From Ilumatobacteraceae bacterium (GTDB taxonomy: Bacteria; Actinomycetota; Acidimicrobiia; Acidimicrobiales; Ilumatobacteraceae): a DNA stretch of 14,986 bases. The DNA lies in NCBI GenBank assembly GCA_021741795.1, contig JAIOXC010000023.1, positions 1 to 14,986 of the forward strand, written 5' to 3'. Positions 6,111 through 14,200 of the stretch are shown piece after piece (the stretch's first letter is position 1; each line of letters begins with the position of its first letter). The notes under the pieces were generated by a model that worked only from the letters and a program-made list of their open reading frames with translations, did not search any database and was not told the origin of the DNA. The position numbers were made by a program, and so were the translations under genes.

Positions 6111-6728
6111 ATGGCTCGCTATACAGGACCAAAGGTGCGCATTTCGCGCCGTCTCGGAATCAACGTATTTGAAAATGCGAAAGGCGCGAAGGCTCTTGAG
6201 CGTCGCCCATTCCCACCTGGTACACACGGCCGCACACGTCGTCGTGGAAACACCAGCGAATACCTCTTGCAGTTGCAGGAAAAGCAGAAGGCCAAGTACA
6301 TCTATGGCGTTCTCGAGCGTCAATTTCGCAAGGCATACGAAGAAGCGACTCGCTTGTCTGGCCCAACCGGTGAAAACTTGTTGCGTCTGCTCGAGTGCCG
6401 TCTTGACAACGTGGTTTACCGCGCCGGCTGGGGTTCAACCCGCCCGCAGGCTCGTCAGTTTGTCAACCACGGTCTCGTGTTGGTCGACGGCAAGCGTGTA
6501 GACATCGCGTCATACAACGTCACCCGTGGTCAAGTTGTCACTCTGTCTGAAAAGGCAAAGAACATGATCATCATTCAGCACAACATCGACACTCTTGACC
6601 GCCGCATGGTGGGCTGGATCGATGCTGCCGAAGGTGGCAAACAAATTACTGTTCGCGAACTTCCAACACGCGAGCAAATCGACATCCCAGTCCGCGAACA
6701 GCTCATCGTTGAGTTGTACTCGAAGTAA
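6111..6728 (+). CDS. rpsD: 30S ribosomal protein uS4 (RpsD)
   Basis: The 205-residue primary binder of the 16S 5' domain also lines the mRNA entry. It starts 'MARYTGPKVRISRRLG', continues with 'RRPFPPGTHGRTRRRGNTSE' and 'YLLQLQEKQKAKYIYGVLER', a pattern typical of actinobacterial uS4. The S4 RNA-binding domain follows at about residues 95-160 ('RLDNVVYRAGWGSTRPQARQ', 'VNHGLVLVDGKRVDI'). The N-terminal zinc cysteines of some uS4 proteins are absent, so it is the zinc-free form. In E. coli uS4 represses the alpha operon translationally; I see no clear matching structure here. It is 3 bases after rpsK and 47 bases before rpoA. Confidence 0.98.
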   Translation: MARYTGPKVRISRRLGINVFENAKGAKALERRPFPPGTHGRTRRRGNTSEYLLQLQEKQKAKYIYGVLERQFRKAYEEATRLSGPTGENLLRLLECRLDNVVYRAGWGSTRPQARQFVNHGLVLVDGKRVDIASYNVTRGQVVTLSEKAKNMIIIQHNIDTLDRRMVGWIDAAEGGKQITVRELPTREQIDIPVREQLIVELYSK

Positions 6729-6775
6729 ACCCCGCAAATTCATACGTCATAGACATCGGCAAATAGGAGATACCA

Positions 6776-7705
6776 ATGCTCGTTATTCAGCGCCCATCAG
6801 TAGAAGCAATCGGCACAGCAAGCAACAATCGTCAGAAGTTTTCGATTGGACCGCTTGATCCGGGTCTAGGCCACACCATCGGCAACTCGTTACGCCGCAT
6901 GTTGTTGTCATCGATTCCTGGTGCAGCAATCTCAACTGTCAAGTTCGAGAGCGCATTGCACGAGTTTGACACCATTGAAGGCATCACTGAAGATGTCACC
7001 GAGATCATCCTCAACCTCAAAGACGTTGTTGTGATGTCTGAAGGCGACGAGCCAGTAGTGATCACTGTTGATGTCAAAGGCCCATCTGATGTCACTGCAG
7101 CAGACATCGTGTGCCCAACAGGCGTCACGATTCTTAACCCATCGCAGCACATCGCAACTCTTTCGGCAAAGGGCCGTTTGGTTGTCGACATCACTGTCGA
7201 GCGCGGCAAAGGCTACGCATCAAGCGATCGCGACACCCGCAAAGTAATCGGCGTTATTCCAATCGATGCCATCTACTCGCCAGTTCGTCGTTGCACCTAC
7301 ATCGTTGAGCCAACTCGCGTAGAGCAGTCGACCAACTTTGACAAGATCATCCTCGACATTGAGACAGACGGTTCAATCGAGCCGCAAGAAGCACTGGCAT
7401 CAGCCGGAGCAACCTTGCGTTCATTGGTTGACTTGGTTGCAACGATGAGCGATGCACCAATGGCTCTCGAGCTTGGCGAAATCTCAACTTCGGGAATGGG
7501 CTCACCAGACCTCGACTTGAGCATTGAAGACCTCGACTTGTCAGAGCGTCCACGCAACTGCCTCAAGCGCGCACAGGTCAACACCATTGGCGAGTTGTTG
7601 TTGCGTAGCGACGAAGACTTGCTCAACATCACCAACTTTGGTCAGAAGAGCCTCGACGAAATCAAGCTCAAGCTTGACGAGCGTGGCTTGTCATTGCGAC
7701 TCTGA
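6776..7705 (+). CDS. rpoA: RNA polymerase alpha subunit (RpoA)
   Basis: The 309-residue subunit dimerises to nucleate assembly of RNA polymerase. The N-terminal domain (about 1-225) carries 'GNSLRRMLLSSIPGAA' (36-51), the dimerisation and beta-binding helix. An acidic linker ('DLDLSIEDLDLSE') leads to the C-terminal domain at about 250-309. There, Arg258 and Asn261 in 'RPRNCLK' align with E. coli Arg265 and Asn268, which contact UP elements; 'NFGQKSLDEIK' is the second DNA-binding helix region. The ATG at 6776 has TAGGAGAT just upstream. The start 'MLVIQRPSV' and the block 'SSIPGAA' are actinobacterial in style. Length and domains are normal. Confidence 0.98.
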   Translation: MLVIQRPSVEAIGTASNNRQKFSIGPLDPGLGHTIGNSLRRMLLSSIPGAAISTVKFESALHEFDTIEGITEDVTEIILNLKDVVVMSEGDEPVVITVDVKGPSDVTAADIVCPTGVTILNPSQHIATLSAKGRLVVDITVERGKGYASSDRDTRKVIGVIPIDAIYSPVRRCTYIVEPTRVEQSTNFDKIILDIETDGSIEPQEALASAGATLRSLVDLVATMSDAPMALELGEISTSGMGSPDLDLSIEDLDLSERPRNCLKRAQVNTIGELLLRSDEDLLNITNFGQKSLDEIKLKLDERGLSLRL

Positions 7706-7738
7706 TCACACATTCGATAAACAAGGAGACGATGATTT

Positions 7739-8110
7739 ATGCCAGCAACACCACGACGTTCACGCAGTTTTGGCGGAAGTGCACACCACCAGCGTTTGCT
7801 GCTCGCCAACATGGCTGCATCGCTGTTTGCCGCTGAAGGCATCACCACGACTGAAGGCAAGGCCAAGGCATTGCGTCCAATCGCCGAAAAGTTGATCACC
7901 AAAGCGATCAAAGCGCAGGGCGAAGGCCCAATGCGTGTTCACCGCATTCGTCAGATTCAGGCGTACTTGAACGACAAGGAAATGACGAACAAGCTCGTCA
8001 ATGTTGTCGCACCTCGTTACACCACACGCAACGGTGGATACATCCGCATTCTTAAACTCGGACCCCGCCACGGTGACAACGCGCCAATGGCGCGCATCGA
8101 ACTCGTCTAG
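7739..8110 (+). CDS. rplQ: 50S ribosomal protein bL17 (RplQ)
   Basis: The 123-residue protein lies near the polypeptide exit tunnel. It begins 'MPATPRRSRSFGGSAHHQRL', close to the conserved 'R....HR..ml.nma.sL' opening. It continues with 'EGITTTEGKAKALRPIAEKL' and ends with 'YTTRNGGYIRILKLGPRHGD', the usual bL17 C-terminal block. AAGGAG at 7723-7728 lies 10 bases before the ATG at 7739. It closes the classical alpha cluster directly after rpoA. Confidence 0.98.
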   Translation: MPATPRRSRSFGGSAHHQRLLLANMAASLFAAEGITTTEGKAKALRPIAEKLITKAIKAQGEGPMRVHRIRQIQAYLNDKEMTNKLVNVVAPRYTTRNGGYIRILKLGPRHGDNAPMARIELV

Positions 8111-8125
8111 AACGTTTGGTCGATC

Positions 8126-8899
8126 GTGCGTCGCGCGCGAATGACTATCGCCTACAAGGGCGACGAGTTTCACGGTTTTGCAACGAATCCTGGTGTTGAG
8201 ACCATCGCGTCCACAGTCGAGGGAGCGCTTGCGCAAATCTTGCAAGAACAAGTGCAAGTAACTCCGGCAGGTCGCACTGACGCAGGCGTGCACGCATGGG
8301 GCCAAGTGATCAGTCTCGACTTGGCAGACCGAGTCAACTTAGAAGTGTTGATGAAGCAATTAAATGCGTTGTGTGGACCATCAGTTGTTGTGCGCGATGC
8401 GCAGTGGACAGACCCAGATTTTCACGCGCGGTACTCGGCACTGTGGCGCGAATATCACTACACCGTGCTCAACACGCCAGTCAGCAATCCGTTTATGACC
8501 GAGACCGCATGGCACATCACTAAGCCGCTCAAGGTTCGCTTGATGCAACTTGCGTGCGACGCAATTATTGGCGATCACGATTTTTCGGCGTTTTGTCGCA
8601 AGCCAAAACCTGCAGACGAATTTGACACCTTTGAGCACTCCATGCGCCGCAGTGTGGTGTCTGCCCATTGGAAAGAGATGGGGGACGGAGTGCTGCAGTT
8701 CGACATCCGGGCCAATGCCTTTTGCCACCAGATGGTGCGGGCTCTAGTGGGCACCTTTATCGAAATCGGCCTGAGTAAACGGCCCCCAAGTGACATGCGG
8801 GGGCTGATCCTTTCAGGGGATCGCTCACAGGCTGCTCCTGTGGCTCCGCCCCAGGGATTGTGCCTGTGGGAGGTGGGATTCCCAGCCTCAGCATTGTGA
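8126..8899 (+). CDS. truA: tRNA pseudouridine(38-40) synthase TruA
   Basis: The 257-residue cytosolic enzyme isomerises uridines 38-40 in the anticodon arm of tRNAs. The catalytic Asp is Asp52 in 'GRTDAGVHAWGQV'. Other landmarks are 'FHARYSALWREYHYTVLN', 'DFSAFCRKP' and the C-terminal 'NAFCHQMVRALVGTFIEIG'. The N-terminal 'FHGFATNPGVETIAS' replaces the common 'FhGwQ.Q...rTVqg', a variant I associate with Acidimicrobiia. The GTG at 8126 is the first in-frame start after rplQ; ATG at 8141 is an alternative that would lose five residues. From about 8680 to the stop, codon use changes sharply toward GGG, CGG, CCC and CTG (see findings). Its place after rplQ is common. Confidence 0.95.
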   Translation: MRRARMTIAYKGDEFHGFATNPGVETIASTVEGALAQILQEQVQVTPAGRTDAGVHAWGQVISLDLADRVNLEVLMKQLNALCGPSVVVRDAQWTDPDFHARYSALWREYHYTVLNTPVSNPFMTETAWHITKPLKVRLMQLACDAIIGDHDFSAFCRKPKPADEFDTFEHSMRRSVVSAHWKEMGDGVLQFDIRANAFCHQMVRALVGTFIEIGLSKRPPSDMRGLILSGDRSQAAPVAPPQGLCLWEVGFPASAL

Positions 8900-8922
8900 A
8901 ATGGGCCCAGTGACCCCTATCC

Positions 8923-8952
8923 TTAAACGGTTCACGGAGACGGTTTGATAAT
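8923..8952 (+). promoter_or_regulatory. Weak promoter candidate upstream of rplM
   Basis: The 95-base gap between truA and rplM contains TTAAAC (8923-8928) and GATAAT (8947-8952) with an 18-base spacer, a partial match to a vegetative promoter. Short direct repeats of ACGGTT surround it. rplM-rpsI have their own promoter in several bacteria, so one here would make sense, but the match is poor. I see no terminator in the gap, so readthrough from truA is equally possible. Confidence 0.25.
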
Positions 8953-8994
8953 CGGTTTCCACAGTAAGTTCTCAAGTTTTCGAAAGTAGATCTG

Positions 8995-9441
8995 ATGCGT
9001 ACGTATTCTCCAAAAGCAAGTGAAATCAAGCGCGAGTGGCACATCGTCGACGCCGAGGGTCTTGTCCTTGGTCGTATGTGCACCGAGGTCGCAGCAATTT
9101 TGCGCGGCAAGCACAAGCCAATGTTTTCGACACACATGGACACCGGTGACCACGTAGTGATCATCAATGCTTCAAAGATCGTGCTCACAAGTGGCAAAGC
9201 AGAAAAAGAACTCGTTCACGACTACAGCGGTTACCCAGGCGGTCTTCGCACACAGACTTACGGCACCTTGTTGAAGGCAAAGCCTGAAGATGCAATTCGT
9301 CGCACCATTCGCGGCATGTTGCCAAAAGGACCACTTGGTCGTCAGATGATCAAGAAACTCAAAGTACATGCTGGCGCACAACACGGCCACGAAGCACAAG
9401 ATCCAAAAGTTCTCGTTATCGCTCACGCCAAGTCGCGCTGA
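8995..9441 (+). CDS. rplM: 50S ribosomal protein uL13 (RplM)
   Basis: The 148-residue early-assembly protein of the large subunit binds 23S rRNA. It starts 'MRTYSPKASEIKREWHIVDA' and continues 'LGRMCTEVAAILRGKHKPMF'. The signatures 'DTGDHVVIINASKIVLTSG' and 'AIRRTIRGMLPKGPLGRQM' are present. The start is fixed by homology; only a weak purine stretch (GAAAG, about 8979-8984) precedes the ATG. It is followed by rpsI after 29 bases, the near-universal pairing. Confidence 0.97.
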   Translation: MRTYSPKASEIKREWHIVDAEGLVLGRMCTEVAAILRGKHKPMFSTHMDTGDHVVIINASKIVLTSGKAEKELVHDYSGYPGGLRTQTYGTLLKAKPEDAIRRTIRGMLPKGPLGRQMIKKLKVHAGAQHGHEAQDPKVLVIAHAKSR

Positions 9442-9470
9442 GTACACACAAGCCGAATAGAGGAACAATC

Positions 9471-9866
9471 ATGGGAACAAAGCCACTTACACAAACAACG
9501 GGACGCCGCAAAGAAGCAGTTGCGCGCGCACGTTTGCGACCAGGCACTGGCAAAGTCACTGTCAATGGTCGTGAGTTTGAAAACTATTTTCCAAACGCAG
9601 TACAGCGCATGGTTGCATCAGAAGCATTGCATGTTGCTGAAGTTGCAACTGCATACGATGTCGATTGCGACATTCAGGGTGGCGGCATTGCAGGTCAGGC
9701 CGGCGCGTTGCGCATGGCGATTGCTCGTTCACTTCTCGAACTGGATCCAGAGCGCCGCGTGTTGTTGCGCAAAGCCGGATTGCTCACACGTGACTCACGT
9801 AAAAAAGAGAGCAAGAAGTACGGTCTCAAGAAGGCGCGCAAGGCGCCACAGTACACAAAGCGTTAA
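9471..9866 (+). CDS. rpsI: 30S ribosomal protein uS9 (RpsI)
   Basis: The 131-residue protein of the 30S head has a C-terminal tail that touches the P-site tRNA anticodon loop. Landmarks are 'TTGRRKEAVARARLRPGTGK', 'VNGREFENYFPN', 'GGGIAGQAGALRMAIARSLL' and the ending 'KKYGLKKARKAPQYTKR'. The last residues 'KAPQYTKR' differ from the usual 'KAPQYSKR' by one Ser-to-Thr change and keep the terminal Lys-Arg. AGAGGA at 9460-9465 supports the ATG at 9471. Confidence 0.98.
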   Translation: MGTKPLTQTTGRRKEAVARARLRPGTGKVTVNGREFENYFPNAVQRMVASEALHVAEVATAYDVDCDIQGGGIAGQAGALRMAIARSLLELDPERRVLLRKAGLLTRDSRKKESKKYGLKKARKAPQYTKR

Positions 9867-9878
9867 TCCGCTGTATTG

Positions 9879-9900
9879 CTACGCGACTTTGGTTGCGTGG
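9879..9900 (+). promoter_or_regulatory. Hairpin between rpsI and glmM
   Basis: CTACGCGAC (9879-9887) pairs with GTTGCGTGG (9892-9900) around a TTTG loop: nine contiguous pairs, two of them G-T. It sits 15 bases before the glmM start and ends three bases before the GGAAG (9904-9908) that would serve as ribosome-binding site. No T-run follows, so a terminator is not supported. It may affect glmM translation or mRNA processing where the ribosomal and cell-wall parts meet. Confidence 0.4.
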
Positions 9901-9915
9901 ATCGGAAGTGTGTAG

Positions 9916-11241
9916 ATGCTTCGATTTGGAACTGATGGTGTTCGTGGGGTTGCCCTCACTGAACTGACCGAACAATATGTCGCCGACCTTGGATTTGCCG
10001 CGGCCACGGTGTTGTCGTTGCAGCACATTGTGATTGGACGCGACACACGTGAATCCGGCTTGGTTTTGCAAACTGCACTTGCACGCGGATTTGCCGCAGG
10101 CGGGGCAACGGTTGAACTGCTGGGTGTTACGCCAACACCAGCAATTGCTTTTGCTGCAGCGCGGCTGAGGTGCGCAGGTGCCGCTGTCACCGCATCGCAT
10201 AACCCGTATGCAGATAATGGGGTCAAGATATTTGGTATCGGTGGCATCAAGCTGACTGATGATCAAGAACAGTTGATTGAGGCAGCGATGGCTGCGATCA
10301 CGCCACAAAGTAGCGCCGTACCTGTTGCTCCAATTACCGAGTCAATTGCGGCGATTAATGACTATCGCAGCAGCATTGAGAGCCTCGTACCAAGCCGTGC
10401 ATTTGCTGACATTCAAATTGTGGTCGATTGTGCGAACGGCGCAATGAGTGATGTCGCTCCATATGTATTGGCACAACTTGGCGCAACAGTCATTGCGATT
10501 CACTGCGAGCCAGATGGCAAAAACATCAATGCCGAATGTGGTGCAACGTATCCAAAAATAATTGGCGAGGCCGTGCGATTGCATCAAGCAGCGATTGGTT
10601 TGGCATTTGATGGTGACGGTGACCGTGTGATTGGTGTTGATCATGTCGGCAATGTTGTCGACGGAGATCACTTGCTCGCGCTCGCTGCAATCGACATGCA
10701 CGAGCGCAAAGTGTTGGACGGCAATGGAGTGGTTGTGACAGTAATGACCAACGCTGGGTTTCATGAGTCGATGGCCAAGCACGGAATTTCTGTAGTCACG
10801 ACTCCGGTCGGCGACCGCAGCGTGTTAATTGCACTGGAAGAAAACAAGTATGCATTGGGTGGCGAGCAAAGTGGCCACATCATTTATCGCAAGGATGCAA
10901 CAACCGGTGACGGGTTGCTCGCCGGCGTACGACTTGTGGATTTAGTGCGTCGTAAAAATGTGACACTGCAAAAACTTGCACAAGATGCAATGACTTCGTT
11001 GCCACAGGTGCTGATCAACGTGCGAGTTGAATCTGTTGCATCAGATCTTGCAACGCAATTTGCCCAAGAAATTGCTGCAGCCGAGCGCGACCTCAACGGA
11101 GTTGGTCGAGTGTTGTTGCGCGCAAGTGGCACCGAGCCAATGGTGCGAGTGATGGTTGAGGCTCAATTTGAAGAAACTGCAAATAGCGTGGCTCAGCGGT
11201 TGGCAGCCAGTGTGATCAAGCGTCTTGGCGGATCTCGGTAG
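9916..11241 (+). CDS. glmM: Phosphoglucosamine mutase GlmM
   Basis: This 441-residue cytosolic enzyme converts glucosamine-6-phosphate to glucosamine-1-phosphate on the route to UDP-GlcNAc. It belongs to the alpha-D-phosphohexomutase family and has its four landmarks. 'FGTDGVRG' (4-11) opens the protein; the phosphoserine loop 'TASHNPYADNG' has Ser94; the metal-binding 'DGDGD' is at 232-236. The sugar-binding 'GGEQSGH' is at 315-321, and the phosphate-binding 'RASGTEPMVRV' at 402-412. Length is typical (about 445). GGAAG at 9904-9908 supports the ATG at 9916. The neighbouring gene encodes a GlmS-like protein that would make its substrate. Position after rpsI is common in Actinomycetota and many Firmicutes. 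Confidence 0.97.
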   Translation: MLRFGTDGVRGVALTELTEQYVADLGFAAATVLSLQHIVIGRDTRESGLVLQTALARGFAAGGATVELLGVTPTPAIAFAAARLRCAGAAVTASHNPYADNGVKIFGIGGIKLTDDQEQLIEAAMAAITPQSSAVPVAPITESIAAINDYRSSIESLVPSRAFADIQIVVDCANGAMSDVAPYVLAQLGATVIAIHCEPDGKNINAECGATYPKIIGEAVRLHQAAIGLAFDGDGDRVIGVDHVGNVVDGDHLLALAAIDMHERKVLDGNGVVVTVMTNAGFHESMAKHGISVVTTPVGDRSVLIALEENKYALGGEQSGHIIYRKDATTGDGLLAGVRLVDLVRRKNVTLQKLAQDAMTSLPQVLINVRVESVASDLATQFAQEIAAAERDLNGVGRVLLRASGTEPMVRVMVEAQFEETANSVAQRLAASVIKRLGGSR

Positions 11242-11251
11242 CCTGTAATAC

Positions 11252-14200
11252 ATGTGCGGCATCATTTGTATCGTGTCGCGGCCCTCGGCCCGGCCACTGC
11301 CAATAGCAGCCGACTTACTAGACGCACTCGATAAGGCAATTGCAGCCGGCAACATTGGTGCGATTGCCGAATGTGCCTCTCGTGTAGCGGCTGTCGATGC
11401 GGCTTTGCGCGGCGAATCAGGAACTGCGGCATTGGTAGACAACTTGCAACTCGTGAGTGGGCTGGTTTCGCGACTTGATCAACTGGATGCGGTAGCGCTT
11501 CAGGCAGAACAAGTGTTGGAAGCGGCGACTGGCTTGAGCACGCAAGAAGTCGAGCATCGCAGCAACGATTTGATTGCGCTGCGGGATGCAACGTGGTCAC
11601 TGCGCAATGATCGTTTGCGCACAGCAAAACTTGTGGGAGAACTGGCTGGTAAAAGCGCAAGCGACAGTGCGCGAAATGCGTATTTGTCGATTCAGCAATC
11701 ATTTTCAGCACTCGACCGCATGGAAGTGCGTGGGCGTGACTCTGCTGGCATCAACTTGTTGGTGTGGGGACACGGTATTGACGCAAGTGATGCCCGAGTG
11801 CAGCCACTGCTCAAAGGCCGACTTGACGACAACTTGTTTACGTCGGGTTCGGTGCGAGTTGGCGCGGGTAGTCGGGCTTGGTCGTTTGTGTACAAAGCAG
11901 CTGCCGAAATTGGCGAACTTGGCGACAACACACGCGCGATGCGCCAAGCAGTTACCAATGATGCACTGCTTCGCTTGTTGGTGAGTCAGCCTGGTGCAAA
12001 GTTGTCGGTGCTCGGACACACGAGATGGGCAAGTGTCGGCATTATTTCTGAAGCAAATGCGCATCCAGTCAACAGCGAAGAAATTGATCTAGACGCCGCA
12101 ATGCCATATTTAGTTTCGGCACTTAATGGTGATGTCGACAACCACGCCGATATCAAAGTGCGCAATGGGCTCAAGATTGCCGAGCCAATTACCACTGATG
12201 CCAAAGTGATTCCAACTGTCGTTGCTCGCAAGAATGCAGCCGGTGCCGACTTGGTGAGTGCATTTAGGCAGACCGTCGGCGAGTTTGATGGTTCGGTTGC
12301 AATTGCAACTGCCAGTGCCGACGAACCAAACAAAGTGTTGCTTGCACTTCGTGGCAGCGGACAAGGTTTATATGTCGGCATTGCCGAAGACCGTTTTATT
12401 GTTGCAAGCGAGCCGTATGGCGTCGTAGAAGAAACCTTGAGTTATGTGCGCATGGACGGCGAGGCTCTGAGCGACTCGAACAATCCATCTAGTCGCGGCC
12501 AAGTCATCGTGCTCGACGGCGACCTCGCAGGCACAGTTGACGGCATGTCGATGCTTGCCTACGACGGAACCGATTTGGGGTTGAACGAATCGCATGTTGC
12601 AATAGCCGAGGTGACCACGCGGGATATCGATCGCGGCGAGCACAAGCATTTCTTGGCAAAAGAAATAGGCGAAGCGCCAGCAAGTTTCCGCAAGACATTG
12701 CGTGGCAAGATCGGCGAGCGAGATGGCAATCTCTTTGTTTCGCTCGATACATCTGTTGTGCCACAGCATGTTATTGATGCGTTGTCGGCGGGCAAGATTG
12801 CACGCATTCGTGTCATTGGCCAGGGCACAGCAGCAATTGCTGGACGCAGTTTGGTGCAGTTATTGCGCACTCTCGTTGATCATCGAGTGCAAGTAGATGC
12901 GTTGCCGGCAACCGAGCTTTCTGGTTTCCAATTGCAACTTGACATGTCTGACACGCTGGTGATCGCCATCAGCCAAAGTGGCACGACGACCGACACCAAC
13001 CGCACTGTCGACTTGGCGCGTTCGCGCGGAGCATCGGTGCTGGCCATTGTTAACCGCAGGGGTAGCGAACTAGCCGCCAAAGCCGATGGCGTGTTGTACA
13101 CATCGGATGGTCGTGACGTAGAGATGAGCGTTGCGAGCACCAAGGCGTTCTATTCACAAGTTTCAGCAGGAGCATTGCTGTCGTGTGCTTTGTCGAGTGC
13201 ACTTGGATCGGGCACCGATGCTGCTCGGCATCAACTGCTGACTGCATTGCGCACTGTGCCAGATGCAATGAATCGCGTGCTTGAGATGCGACCACAAATT
13301 GCTCAGGCTGCACGTCAGTTTGCACCGGCTCGCCGTTACTGGACAGTTGTTGGCAACGGTTTTAACGCGGTTGCTGCCGAGGAAGTGCGCATCAAGTTGT
13401 CGGAATTGTCGTACAAGTCAATTGCGTGTGACATTACTGAAGACAAGAAGCACATTGACTTGTCGTGCGAGCCGATGATTTTTGTTTGTGCTGCAGGTTT
13501 GTCGGATGGAACTGCCGCTGACGTCGCAAAGGAGATCGCAATTTTCCGCGCACACAAAGCCTTGCCGATTGTGGTGGCAACGCAAGGCGAGCAACGCTTT
13601 GATGCCGCAGCAGCAGTGATCTCGGTGCCACAAGTAGACCCGAACGTCGCATTTATTTTGAGCGTGATGGTGGGACACATCTTTGGTTACGAAGCAGCCC
13701 TTGCCATTGACGCCCTTGCACGACCGCTGCGGGCGTGTCGCGAAGTAGTAGAGCATGCAGTGGAGCGCGGCGGAATTGGTAGTGAACTGTTGGTAAAAGT
13801 GCGTGCAGAAATTGGCGTGCCAGCCACCAGATTCTTTGACGCACTCACAACCGGCGACTACGACGGAAACCTAGAGCCGTCTACTGCGGTACGTGTGGTA
13901 ACGATGCTGCGCGACGTCATGGCAAGCGACCCACTGCAGTCATTTCAAAACAACACCGGCAAGATCAGTTCTCCTGAATCATTGCTCGATGACTTGACGA
14001 GTTCGCTCACACGCTCAATCGACGAACTGACTCGACCAGTTGATGCAATCAAGCATCAGGCAAAGACAGTCACGGTTGGTATTTCGCGTAGTGACGAAGG
14101 GTTGCTCGACCGAGCACTTGTGCAAGCGGTGCTCAACGCTGGCGTGGCGCGCGACAGATTGTCATACAAGACGCTCAAGATTATTGCCGACTTGGATGCT

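Noticed and set aside
7347..7895. Overlapping alternate-frame plus- and minus-strand frames around the rpoA-rplQ junction
   Set aside because: They overlap two confidently identified genes and show no recognisable protein family.
9879..9900. Rho-independent terminator after rpsI
   Set aside because: The stem is good but no T-run follows, and glmM starts only 15 bases later.
13050..13325. Possibility that the giant glmS-like gene is a fusion of two genes or a misassembly
   Set aside because: The frame is continuous, codon use is uniform, and the GlmS modules occur once each in the correct order with insertions between them rather than duplicated parts.
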